Origin: Microbacterium oleivorans
GTDB lineage: Bacteria > Actinomycetota > Actinomycetes > Actinomycetales > Microbacteriaceae
NCBI RefSeq assembly: GCF_001691565.1
Contig: NZ_MAYO01000003.1
Span: 1,464,766-1,528,765 of the forward strand
DNA length: 64,000 nucleotides
Reading direction: 5' to 3'
Positions 23,267 through 30,184 of this stretch are shown here, piece by piece. Both the position numbers and the translations under genes were made by a program. The stretch's first letter is position 1, and each line of letters starts with the position of its first letter. The notes beneath the pieces are model-generated. The model ran no database searches and was not told the DNA's origin. It saw only the letters and a list, made by a program, of their open reading frames with translations.

Positions 23267-23440
23267 GTGCAACTCGACGATGACCTCGACGCCGGCGCTC
23301 AGCCGACGTGCCCGACCTGCGGGACTGTCATGCGGGAGACTGACGGTTTGTACGAATGCGCCCGGGGTGGCGCGACGATCGATATCCCGTTGGTTGAGCG
23401 GCCACGTGGCGGTGACGGACTGCCCGCGGTCTGCTGCGGT
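23267..23440 (+). pseudogene. Zinc-ribbon-like small protein, possibly decayed
   Basis: GTG lies exactly six bases after TAGGCT, a convincing leaderless start. The product begins MQLDDDLDAGAQPTCPTCG and has a CPTCG knuckle, but the second knuckle is reduced to a single Cys (YECARGG), so zinc binding by four cysteines is lost. The frame stays open to 23818, antisense to the excisionase-like gene, and that part has no coding character. I end it where it meets that gene; the true end is unknown. Confidence 0.35.
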
Positions 23441-23773
23441 CTATTTCTCAGCACCACCGTGTGTGCGCTCCGTCAGGAACGCGGCCAACGCATCTTCGCC
23501 GACGCGTTGATTCTTGCGGGTGTCGCCGAGTTCGATCACTGCGAGCTCCCCCTGCTGAATGCGAGCGTAAACCCAATCGACGCCGGCGCCGAGCCGTTCG
23601 GCGACTTCGACCACCTTGAACAGGCGTGGGACGGAGCTCACAGGTGCCTCCAGTGCATGGGGTGCCGGTGGGTGCGTTTGCAGCCAAATCCTGGCGTACT
23701 CCTCGTATGCCTCGACCAGGCACTCCTCCATCGTCGGAGTGCGATTCTCTCTGACGTACGCCGGAACACTCAA
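23441..23773 (-). CDS. Excisionase-like helix-turn-helix protein
   Basis: 110 residues from a TTG start. The C-terminal half, VPRLFKVVEVAERLGAGVDW, then VYARIQQGELAVIELG and VGEDALAAFLTERTHG, is the MerR-like winged helix of phage excisionases and AlpA-type regulators (helix-turn-helix followed by a sheet and a closing helix). The N-terminal part (MEECLVEAYEEYARIW) is extra. It would bind near the att arms to direct excision or regulate element genes. ATG 42 bases downstream of the TTG is an alternative start. With the integrase damaged, excision would need help in trans. Confidence 0.7.
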   Translation of the reverse strand: MSVPAYVRENRTPTMEECLVEAYEEYARIWLQTHPPAPHALEAPVSSVPRLFKVVEVAERLGAGVDWVYARIQQGELAVIELGDTRKNQRVGEDALAAFLTERTHGGAEK

Positions 23774-23825
23774 GCGACGGCCTCGACCTTGGTGCGCGTG
23801 AGAAGGTGCGCGAGATGACCGGGCA

Positions 23826-24290
23826 TCAGGCGCGGGTGTAGTCGGGTGCGACGCCCGGAGACGACCGCGGCACGTCATCGGGATCCGAGGGCCGGCCGCC
23901 CAGCGCGTGCACAAGCCACATCCCGTACTCGGGACGCCAGACGAGCGTGAGCCACAACGCGGGATACACGACACGATCCGCTGTCTCCTGTCGTGCCTCA
24001 GGCTCGTTGCGGAGGATCTTCACGTAGGCGACGTCAGGCGCATCGGCGGCGGGTTCGGGGTATGAACCCATCCCCCAATCCTGGACGGCCTCGACCGCCG
24101 CCTGCGCCTCGCTGAAGTCCCCCCAGGCGGCGAGCGACTCTGGGGTCACGACATCGGAGAACTTCTCGACGTCGAGAGGGTCCTGCTGGATGAGTTCCAT
24201 GAACGCGAGAGCGGGAAGGAAAGGCTCTGTCAGGCCATAGCCCGCGATGGAAGCAGCAGCGTCGTCGGAGGCGTCCCAGGAATCGCTCAT
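23826..24290 (-). CDS. Unknown acidic 154-residue protein in the element
   Basis: Acidic, soluble protein beginning MSDSWDASDDAAASIAGYGL, with helical segments (FLPALAFMELIQQDPLDVEK, EAQAAVEAVQDWGMG) and a C-terminal sheet-like half (PALWLTLVWRPEYGMWLVHAL). The ATG lies seven bases after TACGAT. No family recognised. The mix of an acidic helical N half and a beta C half with conserved-looking Trp resembles NTF2/SnoaL-like immunity or accessory proteins, but this is only an impression. It follows the excisionase-like gene in the same direction but is upstream of it in transcription. Confidence 0.6.
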   Translation of the reverse strand: MSDSWDASDDAAASIAGYGLTEPFLPALAFMELIQQDPLDVEKFSDVVTPESLAAWGDFSEAQAAVEAVQDWGMGSYPEPAADAPDVAYVKILRNEPEARQETADRVVYPALWLTLVWRPEYGMWLVHALGGRPSDPDDVPRSSPGVAPDYTRA

Positions 24291-24355
24291 GCGGCCGATC
24301 GTAGCGGCGGAGTGGAGCAAGAGATCTGCACGCCACCCCGGCTCACCCACTTACT

Positions 24356-24826
24356 TCAGTAGCCCTCTTCGGCTTCGGCGTTTTTCGCCTTCGTGGGGAG
24401 CGGGACAACCTGGACTGCGGGATCGCCGCGCTTGACGACTGACTCGGAGGCGTCGATCTCCTTCTCTGCGAATCCATCGCTGGACCGGAGCGTTTCTACC
24501 ACCTGCTTCTCCGGTTCGTAATTGTCCATTCCGAGCAAGCTCGCTGCTCGGTACACCGAGAAGCGATTCCCGACCTCCGGGATCGTGATCGTGCGAAACG
24601 TCCTCCCAACCGCCATGTGCGGTTGCACGCTCACGACCTTGACCTCAGTCTTCGGCCACTCGACGTTGCCCAACGGCTCGTTCGTGTCTGGGTCGGTGAT
24701 CTGGATGCCGCCCGGGTAAAGGATCTTGAATCGCATGCCGATCTCTACCCCCTCCTCCGCGCCGACATTCAGCACCAGCTCGCGCTCGTTGAGAACAGTT
24801 GCGACCTTTCCCTCGATGCGGCTCAT
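24356..24826 (-). CDS. Unknown 156-residue beta-rich protein, second gene of a pair
   Basis: N-terminal beta-barrel-like domain: SRIEGKVATVLNERELVLNV followed by EGVEIGMRFKIL, a pattern (strand, NxREL, GxxxGVExGMxF) also seen in small SH3/OB-like sensor domains. A further strand region (TEVKVVSVQPHMAVGRTFRT) and an acidic tail follow. No enzyme motif. It starts in the stop of the 149-residue membrane gene (ATGA), so the two are made together. Function unknown; a cytoplasmic partner of the membrane protein is the natural guess. Confidence 0.7.
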   Translation of the reverse strand: MSRIEGKVATVLNERELVLNVGAEEGVEIGMRFKILYPGGIQITDPDTNEPLGNVEWPKTEVKVVSVQPHMAVGRTFRTITIPEVGNRFSVYRAASLLGMDNYEPEKQVVETLRSSDGFAEKEIDASESVVKRGDPAVQVVPLPTKAKNAEAEEGY

Positions 24827-25272
24827 TGGTCCTTCTCCTGGAGTTTCTTGATGGCTTCGGGATGGAACTCTGCCCAGTCGAGAGCGGCGCTGGCAACACC
24901 TTCTTCGATCCCGGCTAGCTCGACTGTGAGCAGGCCCATGCTCGACTTCATCTCGCTCGCGGTGGCATTCTCGTACGCCGTTTCAGCTCGAACACGAGCT
25001 CGTTGGGTGGTCGCAGTCAAGTCAATCAGCCGACGGACGGCTGTTCGAGCGAGCGAGGGGTCGGCCCGGCCAATGCTGCCAAACGTGAACGCGCTGCCGC
25101 CTTGAAGCACGGCAGCGAGGATGACCAGAAGCGCACTCACGAGGGGAGTGCTCACCGTGTCTTGGGGCAGGCAGGCGAGGAAGATCGTGACGCCCACTCC
25201 GGCAGCGAACAGTGCGACGCCGAGTACGACGCGCCCACTCGGCCGCTTCTTCGATGGCTGATCGTTCCCCAC
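24823..25272 (-). CDS. Unknown two-helix membrane protein, first gene of a pair
   Basis: 149 residues: short basic N terminus (NDQPSKKRPSG), two transmembrane helices (VVLGVALFAAGVGVTIFLA and LVSALLVILAAVLQGGSAF) joined by a short loop, then an 85-residue cytoplasmic helical region (ARTAVRRLIDLTATTQRARV and a following EMKSSMGLLTVELAGIEEGV). Two helices plus a coiled-coil-like domain beside a soluble partner is the layout of several membrane-effector defence modules, but no specific family is recognised. GTG start, next to attR; ends with ATGA overlap. Confidence 0.68.
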   Translation of the reverse strand: MGNDQPSKKRPSGRVVLGVALFAAGVGVTIFLACLPQDTVSTPLVSALLVILAAVLQGGSAFTFGSIGRADPSLARTAVRRLIDLTATTQRARVRAETAYENATASEMKSSMGLLTVELAGIEEGVASAALDWAEFHPEAIKKLQEKDQ

Positions 25273-25324
25273 TCGCTCATGATGACGCACGGCGAGGAGC
25301 GCGTGCGAACAGACTCGCGGGGCA

Positions 25325-25343
25325 GTCCGCACTCAGTCCGCAG
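25325..25343 (+). repeat. Paired integrase arm-type repeats, right end
   Basis: GTCCGCA occurs twice at an 11-bp period (25325-25331, 25336-25342), matching the pair at the left end. Further in, AGCAATCA occurs at 25358 and 25430, and CAATCATC is repeated at a 10-bp period (25422-25439), candidates for a second class of arm or excisionase site. Confidence 0.5.
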
Positions 25344-25448
25344 GATCCTCAATGTCGAGCAATCACATGTAATTAGTCGCAATCAAGAAATCCCTTGCCT
25401 ATCGGCAGTCGATGACCTGGCCAATCATCAGCAATCATCGGGTTGCGA

Positions 25449-25462
25449 TTCATCAACTACCG
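25449..25462. repeat. attR core, 14-bp direct repeat
   Basis: TTCATCAACTACCG followed by CTGA: together TTC ATC AAC TAC CGC TGA, the displaced natural end of yajQ. From 25273 to here no gene is seen, only candidate binding sites; from 25463 to 25565 nothing but the next leader. Confidence 0.88.
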
Positions 25463-25565
25463 CTGACGCGCGGGGAAGTACCTCGTCGGGGTTGTCAAGC
25501 CCGGGTGGACCGCCCTCCCCCTCGCCTACCGTGGCTAGTCAGCACCACGAGCAAGTGAGGTTTCC

Positions 25566-25817
25566 GTGCCCGAGCACCACTCAACCCCCGGCACGGTCTG
25601 GGCCCGCGTCGAAGACGGCTTCCACGTCGGCAGCCGCGACGGCAACTTCCTCGGCTACATCGAGCGGGGCACCGACGGTCGGTACGCGGCCTTCGACATG
25701 CGGTCGGCTCTGATCGGAACGTTCGCCGACCTGGTGTCGGCGATGCGCACGCTCTCGTCGGCTCCGACGTCCGCACCGGGCGCGAACGGCATCCTCACGA
25801 TCCGGGAGAACCGATGA
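25566..25817 (+). CDS. Small unknown protein upstream of the BLUF photoreceptor
   Basis: 83 residues from a GTG preceded by GTGAGG. The sequence GTVWARVEDGFHVGSRDGNF followed by LGYIERGTDGRYAAFDM looks like a small beta-sheet domain; the rest is a short helix (LIGTFADLVSAMRTL). No family recognised. Its stop overlaps the BLUF gene start (ATGA), so the two proteins are made together and may act together. Confidence 0.75.
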   Translation: MPEHHSTPGTVWARVEDGFHVGSRDGNFLGYIERGTDGRYAAFDMRSALIGTFADLVSAMRTLSSAPTSAPGANGILTIRENR

Positions 25818-26263
25818 CCACCACCGACGACACCGTGTTCTCCGTCGTGTACTCCAGTACCGCGACCGAGCCGTTCAGCGACGAGGCACTCGGTGACCTG
25901 CTCCAGCAGTGCCGGGACGCGAACGCGGAGCGGGACATCACCGGGATGCTGCTGTACCGGAACGGCCGCTTCATCCAGATCCTCGAGGGTCCTGAGCAGG
26001 CCGTCCGCGAGACGATGGGCAAGATCGAACGCGATCCGCGCCACGACCATCTGCGCGTCCTCATCGACGAATTCATCGAGGAACGCAACTTCGCCGAGTG
26101 GACGATGGGCTTCGAGCCCATCACCATGCCCGACAAAGACGCTCCCGAGGGCTTCCGCGACACCTTCGACGACCTCGAATCGCACGGCGATCCGTCGGCC
26201 ACCCTGCGCGCCGCACGCGAACTGAGCCTCTGGTTCCGCGTACGCGCGCAGCAACCGCGCTGA
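25814..26263 (+). CDS. BLUF-domain blue-light photoreceptor
   Basis: 149 residues, almost entirely a BLUF domain. The flavin-binding residues are present: Tyr13 in VVYSSTA, Asn37 in CRDANAERDITGMLLY, Gln55 in GRFIQILEGPEQAV and Trp96 in FAEWTMGF. Light rearranges the Tyr-Gln-flavin hydrogen bonds and changes the C-terminal helices. No output domain (EAL, cyclase) is fused, so it must signal through a partner protein; the overlapping 83-residue gene is the obvious candidate. A strong terminator follows. Confidence 0.93.
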   Translation: MTTTDDTVFSVVYSSTATEPFSDEALGDLLQQCRDANAERDITGMLLYRNGRFIQILEGPEQAVRETMGKIERDPRHDHLRVLIDEFIEERNFAEWTMGFEPITMPDKDAPEGFRDTFDDLESHGDPSATLRAARELSLWFRVRAQQPR

Positions 26264-26272
26264 CGAACGAAC

Positions 26273-26308
26273 GACGGCCCGGACCCCTGCGAGGGGATCC
26301 GGGCCGTC
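26273..26308. terminator. Bidirectional terminator after the BLUF gene
   Basis: GACGGCCCGGA pairs perfectly with TCCGGGCCGTC, with CCCCT/AGGGG extending the stem inside. It separates the BLUF gene from the convergent oxidoreductase gene. No U-run. Confidence 0.75.
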
Positions 26309-26322
26309 GCCCTGTCAGCTGA

Positions 26323-27450
26323 TCAGAGCGTGCTGGCGAAGGGGTCGAAGTCGACCGGCACCGCGGGCACCGGCGCGACCGTGCTGTCGATCTCGAGGTA
26401 CTGGCCGGTCTCGGCCGAGTCCTGTGCCGACAGCAGCACATCGAGCACGTGGAAGCCGAGCTCGCCGGTCGCGACGTGCGTGCGGCCCTCCGCGATCGCG
26501 CGGACCATGTCGAGGACACCGAGACCACGGCCGACGACCGTGCCCTTCTGCTCGACGTCGATCCACTCCTGCTCGGTCTTCATCCCGTCGCGGAAGACGC
26601 CGAGCGGCTTCACGTAGCGGGTCGGACCGTCGAAGCGGTTGGGGTCGGGCAGCACGATCGAGCCCTCGGTGCCGTGGATCTCCACGACGCCGTGACGCTC
26701 GAGCGCCGAGTCGAAGCTCAGCAGGTGCGTGCCGTGCTGGCCGCCCTCGAAGGTCGACAGGACCTGCACCGACGAGGGCACCTCGACGGGGAAGGTCTCC
26801 CCCGCGCGGGGACCCGTGTGGATGTGACGCTCCGTGCGGAAGCGCGATCCGCGGGCCGCGACACCGGCGATCGGTCCGAGCAGGCTGACGAGCGCCGAGA
26901 AGTAGTACGGCCCCATGTCGAGGAGGGGACCGGCACCCTCCGCGAACAGGAACGCAGGCTCGGGATGCCACAGGTCGGGGCCCTGCGTCTGGAACGCCGT
27001 CTGCACGAACAGGGGCGTACCGATGACGCCCTCGGCGATGGCGCGCTTCGCGGACTGGAAGCCCGGGCCGAGGATGGTGTCGGGCGCCGAGCCGACGCGG
27101 ACGCCGGCAGCGTCGGCATCCTTCAGCAGCTGACGAGCACCCTCGCGGTCGAGACCCAGCGGCTTCTCGGTCCACACGTGCTTGCCGGCGGCGACCGCCT
27201 GCGACGAGACCTCGATGTGCGACTCAGGGATCGTGAGGTTCACGACGAGCTCGACCTCGGGGTTGCCGAGGACGTCCTCGAGTGTGCCCCACGAGGGGAC
27301 GCCGTGCTCGTCGGCCTTGGCCTTGGCGCGCTCGGGGATCAGGTCGCCGATGGCGACCACCTTCACGTCGGGGAACGACGTGAGGTTCTCGAGGTAGGTC
27401 TGGCTGATGACACCGGCACCGACGATGCCGACTCCGACGGGGCCGGTCAT
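26323..27450 (-). CDS. Gfo/Idh/MocA-family NAD(P)-dependent sugar oxidoreductase
   Basis: 375 residues. The Rossmann dinucleotide site is GVGIVGAGVISQTYLENL at the start, and the catalytic-site signature GKHVWTEKPLGL (EKP with the Lys that binds substrate) lies near residue 95. The second domain contains GPLLDMGPYYFSALVSLLG, where the Asp/Tyr pair binds the substrate. It oxidises or reduces a hydroxyl of a sugar or inositol; the exact sugar is unknown. It overlaps the end of the sugar isomerase gene (ATGA); the two form an operon. Confidence 0.92.
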   Translation of the reverse strand: MTGPVGVGIVGAGVISQTYLENLTSFPDVKVVAIGDLIPERAKAKADEHGVPSWGTLEDVLGNPEVELVVNLTIPESHIEVSSQAVAAGKHVWTEKPLGLDREGARQLLKDADAAGVRVGSAPDTILGPGFQSAKRAIAEGVIGTPLFVQTAFQTQGPDLWHPEPAFLFAEGAGPLLDMGPYYFSALVSLLGPIAGVAARGSRFRTERHIHTGPRAGETFPVEVPSSVQVLSTFEGGQHGTHLLSFDSALERHGVVEIHGTEGSIVLPDPNRFDGPTRYVKPLGVFRDGMKTEQEWIDVEQKGTVVGRGLGVLDMVRAIAEGRTHVATGELGFHVLDVLLSAQDSAETGQYLEIDSTVAPVPAVPVDFDPFASTL

Positions 27451-28271
27451 GCGATGAACCCGCCGTCCTTCAGGAAGGCGTACGACGCGGCGATGTCCTC
27501 GAACACGTCGCCGGGAGCCTTGTCGTACTCGATGACGGCGTACTGGATGCCGGTGCCGGCCTTCAGCGATGCAGCGAGCGGGACGTCGCCGGTGCCGGCG
27601 CGCAGCTGCTCGAGGGAGTCAGAACCGAACTCGGCGGCGCCGGGGGCCCACGGGTTGGATGCCGGTGCGATGCCGTCCTTCACATGCACGGCGATGAGAC
27701 GGTCACCGAGCTTCTCGACGAGGGCCGGCACGTCCTGTCCGCCGGTGAGCGCCCAGAACAGGTCGAGCTCGATCTGGACGCGGTCGTCGGTGAGCTCGAG
27801 GAAGCGGTCGTAGGCGGTCTGCCCGTCGAAGGACTTCACGAACTCCTGCGCGTGGTTGTGGTAGCCGACGGTCATCCCGAAGCCGGCGGCCGTTTCGACG
27901 AGGCGGTTGAGCCGCTCGGCGATGTCGGCGACGCCCTCCTCGGTGAACCAGCGCTCTGCGGGCACGAACGGGTCGATGACCGTGGTCATGCCGATCTTCG
28001 CTGCGGCCTCGAAGACGACCTCGGGAGCGGGAGTGGGGATCGAGCCGTCCGGCGTCCAGAGCTCGTCCGACAGCAGGGGCGCGTGGCCGGTGGGCGAGGC
28101 GAGGCCGCTGGCGTCGAGCGCCGCGCGGATCTCATCGGGACGGCGGACGAAGTCGAACGCTTCGACGTTGCGCAGGCCGAGAGCAGCCAGCTTGTCGAGC
28201 GATCCGGACATGTCCTCGCTGAACTCTTTGGCGAGCGTGTAGAGCTGGACTGAGGCGAGTGGCAGAGCCAT
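27447..28271 (-). CDS. Sugar phosphate isomerase/epimerase (xylose isomerase-like TIM barrel)
   Basis: 274-residue TIM barrel of the AP endonuclease 2 superfamily. Metal ligands are seen in TVGYHNHAQEF (His), VQIELDLFWALTGGQD (Glu/Asp) and IAVHVKDG (His-Lys). Members isomerise keto/aldo sugars or dehydrate inositol derivatives; together with the oxidoreductase it probably forms a sugar or cyclitol catabolic pair. GAAGGAAGG precedes the ATG. The promoter region is shared with the divergent TetR gene and holds a strong operator. Confidence 0.9.
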   Translation of the reverse strand: MALPLASVQLYTLAKEFSEDMSGSLDKLAALGLRNVEAFDFVRRPDEIRAALDASGLASPTGHAPLLSDELWTPDGSIPTPAPEVVFEAAAKIGMTTVIDPFVPAERWFTEEGVADIAERLNRLVETAAGFGMTVGYHNHAQEFVKSFDGQTAYDRFLELTDDRVQIELDLFWALTGGQDVPALVEKLGDRLIAVHVKDGIAPASNPWAPGAAEFGSDSLEQLRAGTGDVPLAASLKAGTGIQYAVIEYDKAPGDVFEDIAASYAFLKDGGFIA

Positions 28272-28337
28272 GGGCCTTCCTTCGTAACGTCGTTGTCGGA
28301 TGCCGCGGGGCGGCGTGGCCACGACGATATCAGAATT

Positions 28338-28355
28338 AACCTCCAGGTGGAGGTT
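28338..28355. promoter_or_regulatory. TetR operator between the sugar operon and the TetR gene
   Basis: AACCTCCA, two bases, TGGAGGTT: a perfect inverted repeat of 8-bp arms. It lies 16 bases upstream of the TetR -10 box (TACTCT) and about 70 bases upstream of the isomerase start, so one bound regulator could control both directions. Confidence 0.75.
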
Positions 28356-28382
28356 TTCTTCCCGCCGCCCTACTCTGTCCCC

Positions 28383-28982
28383 ATGGGCGCAGACGAAGAC
28401 GCGGTGATCGGTCGCCGCGGATCGCGGCCGAAGGGCGTCGCCCGTCGGCAGGAGATCCTCGACCGCGCCATCGAGGTGTTCCGCGAGCGGGGCGCCAGCG
28501 GCACATCGCTCCGCAAGATCGCCGAGGCCATCGGGGTGTCCCACGCCGCTCTCCTGCACTATTTCGACTCGCGCGAGCAGCTGCTCGTCGCCGTCTACGC
28601 GCACGCCGAGCAGAACCACGAGAATCCGCCCGAGCTCCGCCCCGGCATCGACACGATGATCCACGCCGCACGGCGCAACGTCGACATCCCGGGTCTCGTG
28701 ACCCTCTACTCCACGCTGCTCGCCGCGTCCCTCGAGGACGAGGAGGGCGTCGGACGGGACTTCTTCACCGCCCGTTTCGAGGGACTCCGCAGGTCCATCA
28801 CCGAGAGCCTGCGGGTCCAGCAGCGCGAAGGCCTCGTGCGGGACGACGTCCCCGCCGAGCACCTCGCGGCCCTTCTCATCGCGGCATCCGACGGTCTGCA
28901 GATCCAGTGGCTGCTCGACCCCGACGTCGGGCTGGAATCCACGCTCCGAACCCTCGGCGCGCTGCTGCGCCCACCGGCATGA
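28383..28982 (+). CDS. TetR-family regulator of the divergent sugar operon
   Basis: 199 residues. The helix-turn-helix is EILDRAIEVFRERGASGTSL followed by IAEAIGVSHAALLHYFDSREQLL. The C-terminal ligand domain is all-helical (RRNVDIPGLVTLYSTLLAAS, AALLIAASDGLQIQWLLDPD) of the kind common in actinobacterial TetR proteins linked to sugar genes. TACTCT lies six bases before the ATG (leaderless). Its stop overlaps the start of the MFS pump gene as ATGA. Repression of the divergent oxidoreductase/isomerase operon through the adjacent palindrome is inferred from position. Confidence 0.9.
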   Translation: MGADEDAVIGRRGSRPKGVARRQEILDRAIEVFRERGASGTSLRKIAEAIGVSHAALLHYFDSREQLLVAVYAHAEQNHENPPELRPGIDTMIHAARRNVDIPGLVTLYSTLLAASLEDEEGVGRDFFTARFEGLRRSITESLRVQQREGLVRDDVPAEHLAALLIAASDGLQIQWLLDPDVGLESTLRTLGALLRPPA

Positions 28983-30184
28983 CCCCGCCCCAGCTCACCC
29001 GAGGCCTCGTCGTCGTCCTCGGGTTCCTGTCTGCCGTCGGCCCCTTCGCGATCGACATGTACCTCGCATCGCTCCCGCAGATCGCCGACGAGCTCGAGGC
29101 CGCACCCGCCACGGTCCAACTCACGCTGACGGCGTTCCTTCTCGGCCTGGGGGCCGGACAGCTCCTCCTCGGACCGCTCTCGGACATGTGGGGTCGCCGT
29201 CGCGTCCTCCTGCTCGCAACGACCGCGTTCACCCTCACAAGCGTCGCCCTCATCGCCTCACCGAACATCGAGGTGTTCATCGGCCTGCGCCTGCTGCAAG
29301 GGCTCTCGGGCGCCGCGGGCGTCGTGATCGCGCGCGCCATCGCCGTCGATCTCAGCACCGGGCGGACCGCCGTGCGGGCGCTCAGCCTCATCGCGACGGT
29401 GGGCGGGCTCGGCCCCCTCGTCGCTCCCCCGATCGGCGGCCTCGTCGCGTCGTTCTCGGGGTGGCGCGGCGTGCTCACGGCCCTCGCCGTCATCGCCGTC
29501 CTCATGCTCCTGCTCGCCTGGCTCGTCGTCCCGGAATCGCTCCCCGGGGAACTCCGGCACACCGGTGGCCTCCGGGCCATGCGATCCTCGTTCGGCCACT
29601 TCCTGAGGGATCCGATCTACCTCGGATACACCGGCGCCTACGTCTCCGGCTTCGCGGGCCTGTTCGCCTACGTCGCGGCATCCCCCTTCGTCGGCCAGGT
29701 CATCCTCGGCATGCCGCCCCTTCTCTACGGGCTCGGCTTCGCCGGCGGCGGTGCCGCGCTCCTGATCGCCAACCTGATCAACGCGACGTATGCGCCACGG
29801 ATCGGACCGGAGCGGATGCTGGTGGTCGGCGCGTCGCTCGGTGTCGCATCCGGGGCGGTCATGACCGCGGCGGCGGCCGCTGGCATCCTGTCCATCCCGC
29901 TCTTCCTGGCCTGCGCGTTCACGACGATGGGCGCAGCGGGGCTGACGTTCGGGAACGCCAACGCCCTGGGCCTCGCCCGCGCGACGGCGAGCAACCGCGG
30001 GGCGGGAGCGGCGCTCATGGGCGCGTGTCAGTTCGCGGTCGGTGCGCTCGTGACACCGGTCGTAGGTCTGTGGGGCGAGGAGACGGCGCTGCCGATGGCG
30101 TGCGTCATGCTGCTCGGCGCGGTGATCAGCCTGACGCTCGGGCTCGCCTCGAACCGCGCGAGCGGCCGAACACACCCCGCATGA
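28979..30184 (+). CDS. MFS transporter, Bcr/CflA (DHA1) family
   Basis: 401 residues with about twelve transmembrane helices. The Bcr/CflA signature is clear: SAVGPFAIDMYLASLPQIAD in helix 1, GQLLLGPLSDMWGRRRVLLL (motif A) and RLLQGLSGAAGVVIARAIAV-type motif B, then GPLVAPPIGGLVASFSGWR. Members expel bicyclomycin, sulfonamides or dipeptides by proton antiport. Translationally coupled to the TetR gene, but the family rarely serves sugar pathways, so its regulation by that TetR protein is uncertain. Its 3' end overlaps the convergent hydrolase gene by 59 bases. Confidence 0.9.
   Translation: MTPPQLTRGLVVVLGFLSAVGPFAIDMYLASLPQIADELEAAPATVQLTLTAFLLGLGAGQLLLGPLSDMWGRRRVLLLATTAFTLTSVALIASPNIEVFIGLRLLQGLSGAAGVVIARAIAVDLSTGRTAVRALSLIATVGGLGPLVAPPIGGLVASFSGWRGVLTALAVIAVLMLLLAWLVVPESLPGELRHTGGLRAMRSSFGHFLRDPIYLGYTGAYVSGFAGLFAYVAASPFVGQVILGMPPLLYGLGFAGGGAALLIANLINATYAPRIGPERMLVVGASLGVASGAVMTAAAAAGILSIPLFLACAFTTMGAAGLTFGNANALGLARATASNRGAGAALMGACQFAVGALVTPVVGLWGEETALPMACVMLLGAVISLTLGLASNRASGRTHPA

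Larger units (their letters stand above)
20450..25462. mobile_element. 5 kb integrated element (prophage remnant) in the 3' end of yajQ
   Basis: Bounded by a 14-bp direct repeat, TTCATCAACTACCG, at 20450-20463 and 25449-25462. The left copy is the end of yajQ and is followed by an element-supplied stop; the right copy is followed by TGA, the displaced original yajQ stop. Inside are a 5'-truncated tyrosine integrase, a tape-measure gene fragment, an excisionase-like gene and cargo. G+C is lower and AT-rich tracts more frequent than in the flanks. The missing integrase N terminus and absence of head, lysis and packaging genes show it is decayed. Confidence 0.88.
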
